From Treponema bryantii (lineage in GTDB: Bacteria > Spirochaetota > Spirochaetia > Treponematales > Treponemataceae), in assembly GCF_900113965.1 (NCBI RefSeq), contig NZ_FORI01000002.1:248001-312000 (forward strand): a stretch of 64,000 nt of DNA. Reading direction: 5' to 3'. The position numbers and the translations under genes were made by a program. This document shows, in pieces, positions 36,456-44,995 of this stretch (within the stretch, counting starts at the first letter, position 1; each line of letters begins with the position of its first letter). Below the pieces are notes generated by a model. The model was not told the DNA's origin and searched no databases. It saw only the letters and a list, made by a program, of their open reading frames with translations.

Positions 36456-37393
36456 GTATTAATCGGCTTCCCGCTCAACCATGCTTTGAGATTCTCTTCT
36501 GCAATGCCCTGAAGACGTTTACGAGTCTCGCGTGGTGCCCAGGCAATATGAGGTGTAATAACGCAGTTCTTTGCCTTCAATAACGGGCAGTCTGCGTTCA
36601 TTGGTTCATTCAAGAGAACATCTGCCGCATAACCTGCAATACCATCATTATTAAGATAATCTGCAAGATCCTTTTCAACAACAAAGCCACCACGGGCTGT
36701 ATTAATAAGGTATGCAGACTTTTTCATAAGAGAAAGACTTTCTTTGTTAATTATATTTTTTGTCTGTTCTGTAAGAGGAGCGTGGAGTGTCAGAAAATCT
36801 GAACGCTTTAATAAATCTTCAAAACTAACTGCTTCCGGCATTCCTTCTTTTGGAGTTCTTGTACAGCAGATAATATTCATTCCAAAAGCTTTTGCAATTT
36901 CAGCTACTTTTTTTCCGATATTTCCGTATCCAAAAATACCAAGAGTTTTTCCATTAAGTTCTGAAAGACTTCCGTTCCAGAAGCAAAAATCACGGCATTT
37001 TACCCAGTCTCCTGCCATAACAGAAGCACTGTGCTGAGCAACCTGATTTGTAAAATAAAGGATAAAGGAGAAAACATGCTGTGCAACTGACTCTGTAGAG
37101 TAGGCAGGAATATTTGTAACTATTACTCCATGTGCACGTGCAGCATCTAAATCAATTACATTGTAACCTGTTGCAAGAACACCAATATATTTAAGATTAG
37201 GGCAGGCATCAAAGATTTCTTTTGTAATCTGGATTTTATTAAGAAAAACGGCATCTGAATTACCGATACGTTCGATTACTTCTTCTGGAGAAGTTCTTTC
37301 GTATACCTTGTAATCAACAATGCCGTCTAAAAAAGTCCATGGAAGGTCACCCGGATTTACCGCATGACCATCTAGAATTGTAAGTTTAACCAT
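36443..37393 (-). CDS. D-2-hydroxyacid dehydrogenase (glycerate/hydroxypyruvate type)
   Basis: The 316-residue protein has the Rossmann motif GYGNIGKKVAE near residue 150, the catalytic Arg in INTARGGFV near 231, Glu in LLNEPMN near 260 and His in TPHIAWAP near 280. That is a complete active site of the NAD-dependent D-isomer family. The likely substrate is hydroxypyruvate or a similar 2-ketoacid. Its last codons (TVVE-stop) are supplied by the REP-like repeat. The start lies 3 bases after the stop of the small HMA-like gene, so the two form an operon. Confidence 0.85.
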   Translation of the reverse strand: MVKLTILDGHAVNPGDLPWTFLDGIVDYKVYERTSPEEVIERIGNSDAVFLNKIQITKEIFDACPNLKYIGVLATGYNVIDLDAARAHGVIVTNIPAYSTESVAQHVFSFILYFTNQVAQHSASVMAGDWVKCRDFCFWNGSLSELNGKTLGIFGYGNIGKKVAEIAKAFGMNIICCTRTPKEGMPEAVSFEDLLKRSDFLTLHAPLTEQTKNIINKESLSLMKKSAYLINTARGGFVVEKDLADYLNNDGIAGYAADVLLNEPMNADCPLLKAKNCVITPHIAWAPRETRKRLQGIAEENLKAWLSGKPINTVVE

Positions 37394-37396
37394 AGA

Positions 37397-37600
37397 TTAG
37401 CCGAGTACGTCTACACCGCAACCAGAGATTGCAGCATTGATAGCAGCTTCTGCACCTGCATCATCGTAGTCTACGAGTACCTGAGATTTTTCGCAATTTG
37501 CTACACAGTTAGTAACTCCAGCAACTGCAGCAACAGCAGCCTGAACTTTACCTGCTGTTCCATCATCAAACATACCAACTACATATATTTTTTTCTGCAT
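37397..37600 (-). CDS. Small HMA-fold-like protein lacking the metal-binding cysteines
   Basis: The 67-residue product resembles a heavy-metal-associated domain: a first strand with GM, a helix AGKVQAAVAAVAGV, then VLVDYDDAGAEAAINAAI. The expected GMxCxxC motif reads GMFDDGTA, so the copper ligands are missing; the remaining Cys residues lie elsewhere (NCVANCE, SGCG). It may be a non-metal HMA-like binding domain. A GAGG site precedes the ATG. Its coupling to the 2-hydroxyacid dehydrogenase gene suggests a shared role, but I cannot name it. Confidence 0.6.
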   Translation of the reverse strand: MQKKIYVVGMFDDGTAGKVQAAVAAVAGVTNCVANCEKSQVLVDYDDAGAEAAINAAISGCGVDVLG

Positions 37601-37733
37601 AAGAAAACCTCATAAATTGAAAAGTTAACTCTCTGTTATAACCAAATCCAATATAAAATAAATATATATTTTGTTCAATATAAATCCATAGGGTAATTCA
37701 CTAAAATACTAGAAGTGTAGCGAATTGTACAAT

Positions 37734-37762
37734 AAAAAAACTAACTAAAACGTTATAGTTAG
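37734..37762 (-). terminator. Rho-independent terminator after the DUF3298-like lipoprotein gene
   Basis: On the minus strand CTAACTA and TAGTTAG form a stem with an 8-base loop, followed by seven T, starting 2 bases after the stop codon. Confidence 0.85.
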
Positions 37763-37764
37763 CA

Positions 37765-38484
37765 TTACTTAACTTGTATTTTTTGAATACCATATGAGTA
37801 TGGAGCTACTGAATATGGTTCAAAGAATACATATACTTTAGCACCATCTACTGTAAATATTTCAAAATTTCCAGCTTGAGGAAATGCTCCGGTGTTAATC
37901 ATTTCTCGCATTGCATCTTTTTCTGCCGGGGTTATTGCTGATTTATTTTCATCAATTAGTGTTTTATATAACTGATTTCTGCACACAGAAGAAATATCAT
38001 TATAAGTCATTTCTGTGGCATTTATAATATCAATATATTTTTTAGTTTCGATATTATAATTCAGGCTGGCAAGGTTTGTTGTTCCGTGAGCACCGCCGCT
38101 GAAAATATAAGTATTTATAAGCACACTTATAATATTTTTTGTACCAGAAACTTCGCAATTAACAAGATATTCAAAAGGTGGAAGCTTTGCGTCTCCTCTA
38201 ACATTTAATGCAACAATATCATTCCATTCTTTTTTAGAATATGATTTAAAACTTTTCCAGTTATTAACAATTGTATTTTCAATTCGTTTGTTTAATTCTG
38301 GAGTATTTTCAAATTGTGGATAGCTGATTTTTGTTTCAAGGTAATTTAAATTTTCATCAATAGTAACAGTCTGATATTTTTGTGAAAATTTGAGATCACT
38401 GTTTCCACCCGGAAGTGTAGCACAGGAAACAAAAAGAAAGGCTATTGCAGTAATTAGTAAGTAATGAAATGATTTAGTAGTCAT
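37765..38484 (-). CDS. Lipoprotein with DUF4163/DUF3298 (RsiV/PdaC-like) domains
   Basis: The 239-residue protein has a signal sequence with lipobox LFVSC, so it should be a lipoprotein. The body matches the RsiV/PdaC-type architecture: an N-terminal region with paired strands (YLETKISYPQF), the YIFSGGAHGTT motif, and a C-terminal region with LNYNIETKKYIDI and the terminal FFEPYSVAPYSYG. In RsiV this fold senses lysozyme, but no sigma factor gene is adjacent here. It appears monocistronic, between two terminators. Confidence 0.75.
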   Translation of the reverse strand: MTTKSFHYLLITAIAFLFVSCATLPGGNSDLKFSQKYQTVTIDENLNYLETKISYPQFENTPELNKRIENTIVNNWKSFKSYSKKEWNDIVALNVRGDAKLPPFEYLVNCEVSGTKNIISVLINTYIFSGGAHGTTNLASLNYNIETKKYIDIINATEMTYNDISSVCRNQLYKTLIDENKSAITPAEKDAMREMINTGAFPQAGNFEIFTVDGAKVYVFFEPYSVAPYSYGIQKIQVK

Positions 38485-38544
38485 ATAAGTTTCCTTTTTT
38501 TTAAATATTATAATATGAAAATAAGTGGAAGTACAGAAATTCTT

Positions 38545-38575
38545 AAAATAAAAAGCCGGGCTTTAAGGCCCGGCT
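38545..38575 (-). terminator. Rho-independent terminator of the sugar-utilisation operon
   Basis: On the minus strand AGCCGGGC and GCCCGGCT form a strong stem, followed by TTTTTATTTT, 7 bases after the transporter stop codon. Confidence 0.9.
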
Positions 38576-38581
38576 GGTAAT

Positions 38582-39988
38582 TTATTCAGCTTTGTTTTCT
38601 ACTTTTTCAATGGTTGACATAACTCTTTTTTCATTAAAGAAAGACATAATAATGCCACCAATCAAACAACAGATAGAAGCAACCAAAGCAACTACACGAT
38701 AACCTGTAGTTGAACCTGCAGCCACAGCTTCTCCTGCATTTTTTGCAACACCGATTGTTGCAAGAGAAGTGAACATAAGCATTGCGAGAGACTGTCCAAG
38801 TTTCATTGCAAATGTACGTGCAGCATAGAACATACCGCTTCTTGATTCACCTGTTTGGATTTCATCTTCAAGAGCAATATCAGCAACGATTGTCTGAGGG
38901 ATAATTCCAAAAATTGCCTGAGGGAAAGATCCAAGAATTACGATAATAGCTGCCTGTATGTAAATTGGAATGAAAGAAAGTATTTCTCCAGAAAGTGCTG
39001 TAAATCCAAATGTAAGAACAAAACCAAAGAAAGCAGCAATCAAAAGCTTTTTCTTTCCCCATTTTGCAGTCATTTTTGTAACAAATGGATAATAAGCAAG
39101 AGAAAGCAGAGTAAGACCAACAAACATAACTGTTGTCATGCTTTCAGGAAGCTGCAGTAAACTTGTTACAAAGAAGGCAAGACCAGTCTGGAACATTGCA
39201 AGTCCGAAGAAGTAAATAATATCCTGAGCAACAAAGATTCTGAAATCTTTATTCTTGAAAGTCTTTGCAAGTGATGAGAACATATTTGAGCTTGAAGGTG
39301 TTGCATCGCAGTAATCTTTTTCATTGATTCCAAATGCAGGAACAAGCATAAAGATTGTAGCAAGAACAGAAAGAATAGCAAAAGTAATACGCATTGCAGG
39401 AATTCTTGCCATTCCACCTTTAATCAAAACATCCCAGATTACAGGAGCAGTGTATCCAATACCAGTACCAACAATAAAGGTTAATGAAATACACATTGAA
39501 AGATTAAGTTTTTCTTCCTGATTGTTAGGAAGCTCTGCAAGTAAGGATGTGTATGGTGTACAATAACATGTAATCAAAAAGTAGTAGGCGAGTACTGTAA
39601 CAAAAAGCCATACTGTATTAATTCCACTAACACCATTAATTGGAGTGCAGAAAATAAGAATGAAAACAATTCCAAGTGGAATTGCAGACCAGCGCATAAA
39701 TGGAATACGGCGGCCAAGCTTGCTCTTACAGTTATCTGACCAGTTTCCAACAAGAGGATCAGTTACAGCATCAAAAACACGTCCAAGAGCAGTAACAAGA
39801 CCAATTAAAGTAAGAATTCCAAGAACAACACGGCCCTGAGGAATTAAAGAAATCATACCATCATTAATGGCTTCCTGGTTTGGCTGATAAAAATATACAA
39901 GCCAAGAACCAATAAGTCCGCTGATGATAGACCAGCCCAACTGACCAATGGCATAACACCACATAATTTTTTTTGAAAGAGATTTCAT
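38582..39988 (-). CDS. GPH-family (MFS) sugar:cation symporter
   Basis: The 468-residue protein has about twelve TM helices and the glycoside-pentoside-hexuronide motif FDAVTDPLVGNWSDNCKSK followed by LGRRIPFM. Such transporters import galactosides, xylosides or similar with Na+ or H+. It overlaps the TetR gene by 4 bases and is the last gene of an operon that begins with a GH36 enzyme, so an alpha-galactoside or related sugar is a reasonable substrate guess. Confidence 0.88.
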   Translation of the reverse strand: MKSLSKKIMWCYAIGQLGWSIISGLIGSWLVYFYQPNQEAINDGMISLIPQGRVVLGILTLIGLVTALGRVFDAVTDPLVGNWSDNCKSKLGRRIPFMRWSAIPLGIVFILIFCTPINGVSGINTVWLFVTVLAYYFLITCYCTPYTSLLAELPNNQEEKLNLSMCISLTFIVGTGIGYTAPVIWDVLIKGGMARIPAMRITFAILSVLATIFMLVPAFGINEKDYCDATPSSSNMFSSLAKTFKNKDFRIFVAQDIIYFFGLAMFQTGLAFFVTSLLQLPESMTTVMFVGLTLLSLAYYPFVTKMTAKWGKKKLLIAAFFGFVLTFGFTALSGEILSFIPIYIQAAIIVILGSFPQAIFGIIPQTIVADIALEDEIQTGESRSGMFYAARTFAMKLGQSLAMLMFTSLATIGVAKNAGEAVAAGSTTGYRVVALVASICCLIGGIIMSFFNEKRVMSTIEKVENKAE

Positions 39989-40647
39989 TTCAAGCCTCCA
40001 ATTAAAACTTTACCCAGAAGCTTAAGCTGCTGGATCTCATCTTTTGTTGCATCCATCTTAAGCATTTTTCCACTTAAACTGAGTTTCTGTGTTGCAGAGA
40101 AAAGAGTATGCATAAGAGAATAATACAATTCATTTTCATGTGTTTTGAACTGACTGTTAATTGAACCGTCTTCAATACCTTTGAAAATTGCTTCAGAAAT
40201 AATTTTCTGAACAGATTCAATTACAGCCTGATAAGGAATTAATCTTTCGCCATCTATTTTCTGACAAACACAGTAAGCATCAAAGAAATAGATATAACGG
40301 AAAAAATCAGGTTCATTCTGATAAAGCTTAAAAAACAAATCAAAGATTTCTTCAAGCTGATTAATTCCATTTTTATTGTAATAACCAGAATCATCAAGAA
40401 TCGGAAGAATCATTTTCTTACGATTTTCCCAAGCCCAGATTGCAGTACGGATTGCAATTTCATCTTTTGTCTCAAAATAACGGTAAAGAGATGCAACACC
40501 GATTTCAGCATTTTTCGCAATATCGGTCATTGCAATTGCATCAATACCAGTATGAGAAAAGAGTGAAAAAGCAGACTGCAGAATTCTTTCAATTCTTGCA
40601 TTCTTTAATTCATCTCGTTCTTCTGCCAGTTTTTCTACTGCAGTCAT
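39985..40647 (-). CDS. TetR/AcrR-family transcriptional regulator
   Basis: Residues 14-65 contain the TetR helix-turn-helix (AMTDIAKNAEIGVASLYRYF), and the remaining 150 residues form the helical ligand-binding domain. The total of 220 residues is typical. It is the third gene of the operon (AGGAGG before the ATG), so it is likely autoregulatory. A perfect palindrome upstream of the operon (43880-43898) is a candidate target. Confidence 0.85.
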   Translation of the reverse strand: MTAVEKLAEERDELKNARIERILQSAFSLFSHTGIDAIAMTDIAKNAEIGVASLYRYFETKDEIAIRTAIWAWENRKKMILPILDDSGYYNKNGINQLEEIFDLFFKLYQNEPDFFRYIYFFDAYCVCQKIDGERLIPYQAVIESVQKIISEAIFKGIEDGSINSQFKTHENELYYSLMHTLFSATQKLSLSGKMLKMDATKDEIQQLKLLGKVLIGGLK

Positions 40648-40682
40648 AGTATATGCTGTCCTCCTTTTTTTTAATTTATAGT

Positions 40683-42173
40683 TTATAAATTACGTCCGTG
40701 AATTTCGCCTGCGGCAATTTTCACTGCCTTGTAGGCTCCATCATAAGTTCCTTTTTTCTTTTCATCAATGATTGCATGACACATACCTTCAATAAGTGAA
40801 GGTTGATTCATAATCATCTGAACAACCTGACATGCATATTCCGGAGTTTCGCATTCCTGTGTTCCGTCACCAAGTTCTGCAGAGTGAATTGCTCCCCACA
40901 TTTCGTGACCACCAATACGGCGGATAAAAAGTTTTGGAACAGGATAGAAAGCAAGCTCACTTGGTTTTGTAACAAGAATATCAGTTGCACGCATAAGAAG
41001 GTTTGTGATATATACGGCACCAAAAATATCTTTATTGCAGAAGGCATGAATACCAGTTCCTGCATCTGTATCAAGACCATCAATTGCTTTGTTTGCAAAC
41101 TCAAGTTCTTCATTCCAGTTATTGAAATGCTTTGTAACAGAAACAGAACCATCTGCAAATTCCGGAATCATTCTCTGAAGCATGTTCCATACGTTTTCGT
41201 AGTCACCACAGTTCAGATAAATACAAGCCTTATTATTCTTTACATATGGTAAAAGAGTTTTGATAATTGATGCAAAGAATTCTCCCTGTGCACCAGCTCC
41301 ACCAATTGTAAACAGGAAGCGGATTGGCTTTCCTTCTTTTGCTCTGGCAATTCTTGCTTCACAGTCTTTTTCAATATTGCTTACGATTTCGTGATCAATA
41401 TAGTGACCAGTCCAAACAATATCTTTATCAGACATAGGATTCAAAATCTTGTTGCCATCAAAACCATGAAGGGTTCTGTATCCCCAGTATGTGTTGTAAG
41501 TCTGAACTGTATGAACAGCTCCTTCGCTAAGATGAAGAGCCATTGGCCAGTTATCTGGAATTGCATTTACAACATTTCTCATTCCAGCGTGAATTGCAGC
41601 CTGGCTTGGCCAAACGTGAGTTGCGATAAAAGGTGTGTTCTGAGGAATCTCACGGAAGAGAGGAGTCATAAGTTCTGCAGTTACCTGATCTCCAGCATTG
41701 TATGACAGTTTCTTGAAACCTTCGTAATTAAGTGGTTCCCATACAATCTTATTAAAAAGCTTGAACTTCTGAGAGAGACGGCTTCCTGTAGAATAAAGAT
41801 TATTCTGATAAGAAATGATTTTGGTACAGGTTGTTTCCGGGAAAGAATTAAGGTCGAGCCAGAGTGGAGTATAGCCGAGAGATTTTGCAGCACTTGCCAT
41901 AGCCATAGAGATTCTGTAATGACCGAATCCCATTCTGATGTTTCCAATAATGAGAGGCTTTTGAGGAAGTGATTCTGTAAATGTATCTGTCTGAGCTTCT
42001 TTATCTGTAACAATTGTATGACAATTAAAAGCCGGAGTAAGAACTTCGTTTTCTTTTAATGTAAGATGATATTCTGTTTTTCTGTCATCACCAAATTTTC
42101 TAAGGAACTTCTTCTGAGTTCTAAGCGCCTTTTTATAAACGCTGTTTTCAATTTCATTACCAAATATTTCCAT
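40683..42173 (-). CDS. Uncharacterised protein with GT-B/MGDG-synthase-like features
   Basis: I do not recognise a named family with certainty. The 496-residue soluble protein has a segment near residue 97, GNIRMGFGHYRISMAMASAA, recalling the GxGH and helix of MGDG-synthase/MurG glycosyltransferases. A later IGGAGAQGEFF near 285 resembles the start of the second Rossmann-like half, and TKPSELAFYP near 410 recalls the nucleotide-sugar-binding end of GT-B enzymes. It lies between the GH36 gene and tetR with about 30-base gaps. A glycosyltransferase or phosphorylase-like role in sugar use is an inference. Confidence 0.55.
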   Translation of the reverse strand: MEIFGNEIENSVYKKALRTQKKFLRKFGDDRKTEYHLTLKENEVLTPAFNCHTIVTDKEAQTDTFTESLPQKPLIIGNIRMGFGHYRISMAMASAAKSLGYTPLWLDLNSFPETTCTKIISYQNNLYSTGSRLSQKFKLFNKIVWEPLNYEGFKKLSYNAGDQVTAELMTPLFREIPQNTPFIATHVWPSQAAIHAGMRNVVNAIPDNWPMALHLSEGAVHTVQTYNTYWGYRTLHGFDGNKILNPMSDKDIVWTGHYIDHEIVSNIEKDCEARIARAKEGKPIRFLFTIGGAGAQGEFFASIIKTLLPYVKNNKACIYLNCGDYENVWNMLQRMIPEFADGSVSVTKHFNNWNEELEFANKAIDGLDTDAGTGIHAFCNKDIFGAVYITNLLMRATDILVTKPSELAFYPVPKLFIRRIGGHEMWGAIHSAELGDGTQECETPEYACQVVQMIMNQPSLIEGMCHAIIDEKKKGTYDGAYKAVKIAAGEIHGRNL

Positions 42174-42203
42174 GGTTTTCTCCTTGTTTCCTTTTACACA
42201 TTG

Positions 42204-43850
42204 TTATGCTTTCTGAATTACAAACTCTGTTTTGCCAGATAAATCAATATGTCCAATGTAGCTTCCAGATTTTGAGATGATTGTGTAATAATCTTTTTCA
42301 TTCTGAACAATCTCAAATTCTTCATTTTCATATTTATTTGTAAACTCCAGAATTTCTTTAGTTAATTCTTTTTCAGCTTCCTTTGCATTTCCCGGGTCAT
42401 CAGAATACATAAGCTGACTACCAAAAAGTTCATTTACTGCAGCAATGAGGAATTTCTGATTTTTTGTAAGAGTACAATTTTCTTCGCGAATGAAAATAAC
42501 ATCCGGGTCATTAATAAAGATTGTATTGTTCCAAAGAGCGTGTCCGAGAGTATCTTTAATATTAAGATAAGCTTCGTTACGTCCATTCCAATTGATAAAA
42601 CGGAGCATTGGATTAGTCCATTTTTCAAGAGTATCACAACCGATTCTTGAAAGAGGAAGATATTTAAAGCTTAATTCGAAAGGACATCCACAACCTAAGT
42701 ATGCAACAGGCTTTCCGTCTTTAGTTACTTTTCTTGAAGTGATTGTCTTTAATGCTCTTGTAAAGATTTTATAAGAAGCGGTTTTCTGTGAATAATTCCC
42801 CCAGAGCATTCCTGCGTAAAGGAAATCGAGCTTTATATATCTGAAGCCCCACTGATTAATAATCTTGTCGAGAATTGAATCTAGATGAGCAATTACCTCA
42901 TCACGGCTTAAATCAAGGCAATAGAAAGTTCCTTTCTTTCCCCACAAAGGGTTGTATCCTGCAGGAACAAGATTTCCGTTTTCATCGCGTAAGAGCCAGT
43001 CTGGATGTGCAGTTGCAGTTTTACTTCTTGAGTCAATAATAAATGGTGCAATCCAGAGTCCAGGAATAAAGCCCTGTGCTTCTATATCTTTTGTGATGTT
43101 TGAAAAAGAATCTGGGAAGCGTTCTGAATTAAGGTCCCAGTCACCCAATGCCTGTTCCCAGCCATCATCTATCTGGAAGATTTTTGAAGTGTAGTTTCCA
43201 AGCTTAATGATGTTGTCTGTTGTTGTAAGATTTTTTAAGTCTTCGCGGATAAGGTTTTCGTTAATGTTAGCATAGTGATTGTACCAGCTTTCCCAGCCTG
43301 CTGGTTTTGAACCGAGGAATTTTACTGATTCAAAATGTTCTTTACCAAAAACAGCAGCAAGTTTTTCCTTGCATTCAAAAAATGATTCTGCGGTAAAGAT
43401 TTCAATACGGGCAGTAATGTCTCCGTCTTTCCATTCATTTCCCTTATCACAGATTTCAATGCTTACGGTATTTTCTTTACGATTAAAAATAAACTGAACG
43501 GGTGGGAGAGTTCCGCCAACATTTCCTACAGAAGCAAAAACAAGATAATAATTGTTCCATCTGAGATATGTTACAAACTGTCCGAGTACAATGTTACGGT
43601 CCGGCTTGTGGCTAGTCTGTGGGAATACTAAGTAAGCATTCCATTGATTTATGAGACGGCAGGTAAGGGAAGGCTGCTTTTCTTCTGGGAATACATCTGT
43701 ACAAGGGCTCCAGCTTTGCCAGCCACCGATATTAATACATGCATTATTTACACGGTATTTTGATTCATCTACAAAATCACTTAAACGAAGAACATCGATA
43801 ATTGAATTGTTCTTTGCAGTGTAGTCAGAATGAGCCTGATATGTTTTCAT
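42204..43850 (-). CDS. Glycoside hydrolase family 36-like alpha-galactosidase
   Basis: The 548-residue protein has the GH-D clan features GWESWYNHY, FQIDDGWEQALGDW, the nucleophile Asp in YIKLDFLYAG near 337 and the acid/base Asp in SRIGCDTLEKW near 403. It lacks a signal peptide, so it probably acts in the cytoplasm. It is shorter than classical GH36 enzymes of about 720 residues, because the N-terminal beta domain is reduced. It is the first gene of the sugar operon; GGAAGGG precedes the ATG. Confidence 0.85.
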   Translation of the reverse strand: MKTYQAHSDYTAKNNSIIDVLRLSDFVDESKYRVNNACINIGGWQSWSPCTDVFPEEKQPSLTCRLINQWNAYLVFPQTSHKPDRNIVLGQFVTYLRWNNYYLVFASVGNVGGTLPPVQFIFNRKENTVSIEICDKGNEWKDGDITARIEIFTAESFFECKEKLAAVFGKEHFESVKFLGSKPAGWESWYNHYANINENLIREDLKNLTTTDNIIKLGNYTSKIFQIDDGWEQALGDWDLNSERFPDSFSNITKDIEAQGFIPGLWIAPFIIDSRSKTATAHPDWLLRDENGNLVPAGYNPLWGKKGTFYCLDLSRDEVIAHLDSILDKIINQWGFRYIKLDFLYAGMLWGNYSQKTASYKIFTRALKTITSRKVTKDGKPVAYLGCGCPFELSFKYLPLSRIGCDTLEKWTNPMLRFINWNGRNEAYLNIKDTLGHALWNNTIFINDPDVIFIREENCTLTKNQKFLIAAVNELFGSQLMYSDDPGNAKEAEKELTKEILEFTNKYENEEFEIVQNEKDYYTIISKSGSYIGHIDLSGKTEFVIQKA

Positions 43851-43879
43851 ATTCCCTTCCTGTTTTGATTTCTATAGTT

Positions 43880-43898
43880 GTGATAGTATTACTATCAC
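43880..43898. promoter_or_regulatory. Perfect 19-bp palindromic operator candidate
   Basis: GTGATAGTATTACTATCAC is a perfect inverted repeat about a central T/A. Next to it (43901-43912) lies a second shorter palindrome, TGATAAATATCA. The pair is 30-62 bases upstream of the GH36 start. The operon encodes a TetR regulator, which is the simplest candidate ligand. Confidence 0.7.
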
Positions 43899-43962
43899 TC
43901 TGATAAATATCATAACATAATAAAAAGGAATGTCAAATGAATTTTAATAAAAAATTATTTTT

Positions 43963-44982
43963 TTACTGTGTTTTACCTAGCTGACCGCAGGCTCCGCCGA
44001 TTTTTCTTCCACGTCTTGTTCGGAGTGTTACATTTAAGCCGGCTTTTTCAAGTTTTTCAACAAACCGTGAAACTTCATTTTTAGAAGGTTCTTCGAATGG
44101 AAGAGTAGAAACCGGGTTCCATGGAATAAGGTTTACATTTACATCTATTCCACGCGCAAAGCTTATCATATTCTGTGCACTGATTTCGTCTGTGTTTTTT
44201 TCATGCATAAGAGCAGCTTCAAGAGTAACTCTTCGTCCAGACTTTTCTGCATAATATGAAATAGCCTTTCTGAGTTCTGCCAGAGAATTTTCCTGAACAC
44301 GGCAAACAGGCATCAGTTCTTTTCGTAAATCTTCATTGGCAGTTGTAAGAGAAACTGCAAGTCTTATTGCTGGACCATTATCAGCCAAATCATAAATGCC
44401 TTTTACAATACCGCATGTAGAAAGAGTTATGCGTTTTGAAGAAAGAGCGCGCCCGTCTTTATGGCAGAGAATCTCAATTGCACGTCTTATTCCGGCAAGG
44501 TTCTGCATAGGTTCACCCATGCCCATAAATACGATGTTGTCTAATTTACCAGCTATACTTTCCAGGTATAAAAACTGTTCTACGATTTCTGAAGCTTCAA
44601 GATTTCTTGAAAGACCAAGAGTTCCTGTCTGACAGAAGGCACATTTCATTGCACAACCGGCCTGGCAGGAAACACAGGCAGTTTTTCTGTCTTCGCGGTC
44701 TGTAAGTAATACGGTTTCAACTGCATTACCGTCATGTAAAGTAATCTGAAGTTTGATTGTTCCATCAGGATCTTTTAATACATTACTTACTGTAGAAGAG
44801 CGGAGAAGGGCTTTTTCTTTTAATGATGCACGGAGATCTGCACTAAGATTAGTCATGGCATCAAAGTCAGTAACTCCGCTTCCAATCCATTTAAAAATCT
44901 GAGTCCCTCTGAATTTCTGCGGCAGCTCAAGCTGCTCACAAATTTCAGTAGGTAGGAGTCCTGTTAAAACAATCTGATTCAT
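43963..44982 (-). CDS. rlmN: 23S rRNA (adenine-2503-C2) methyltransferase, dual-specificity RlmN
   Basis: I choose the ATG at 44982 (MNQIVLTGL); the in-frame ATG at 45036 lies inside the TPR gene. The 339-residue protein has the radical SAM motif CAMKCAFC near residue 110, the SAM-binding region MGMGEPMQN, and the methyl-transfer Cys in GGACGQL near 332. RlmN methylates A2503 of 23S rRNA and A37 of some tRNAs. It is the last gene of an operon with the TPR protein and a small protein. Confidence 0.93.
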   Translation of the reverse strand: MNQIVLTGLLPTEICEQLELPQKFRGTQIFKWIGSGVTDFDAMTNLSADLRASLKEKALLRSSTVSNVLKDPDGTIKLQITLHDGNAVETVLLTDREDRKTACVSCQAGCAMKCAFCQTGTLGLSRNLEASEIVEQFLYLESIAGKLDNIVFMGMGEPMQNLAGIRRAIEILCHKDGRALSSKRITLSTCGIVKGIYDLADNGPAIRLAVSLTTANEDLRKELMPVCRVQENSLAELRKAISYYAEKSGRRVTLEAALMHEKNTDEISAQNMISFARGIDVNVNLIPWNPVSTLPFEEPSKNEVSRFVEKLEKAGLNVTLRTRRGRKIGGACGQLGKTQ

Positions 44983-44995
44983 AAGAGAGAATGTA

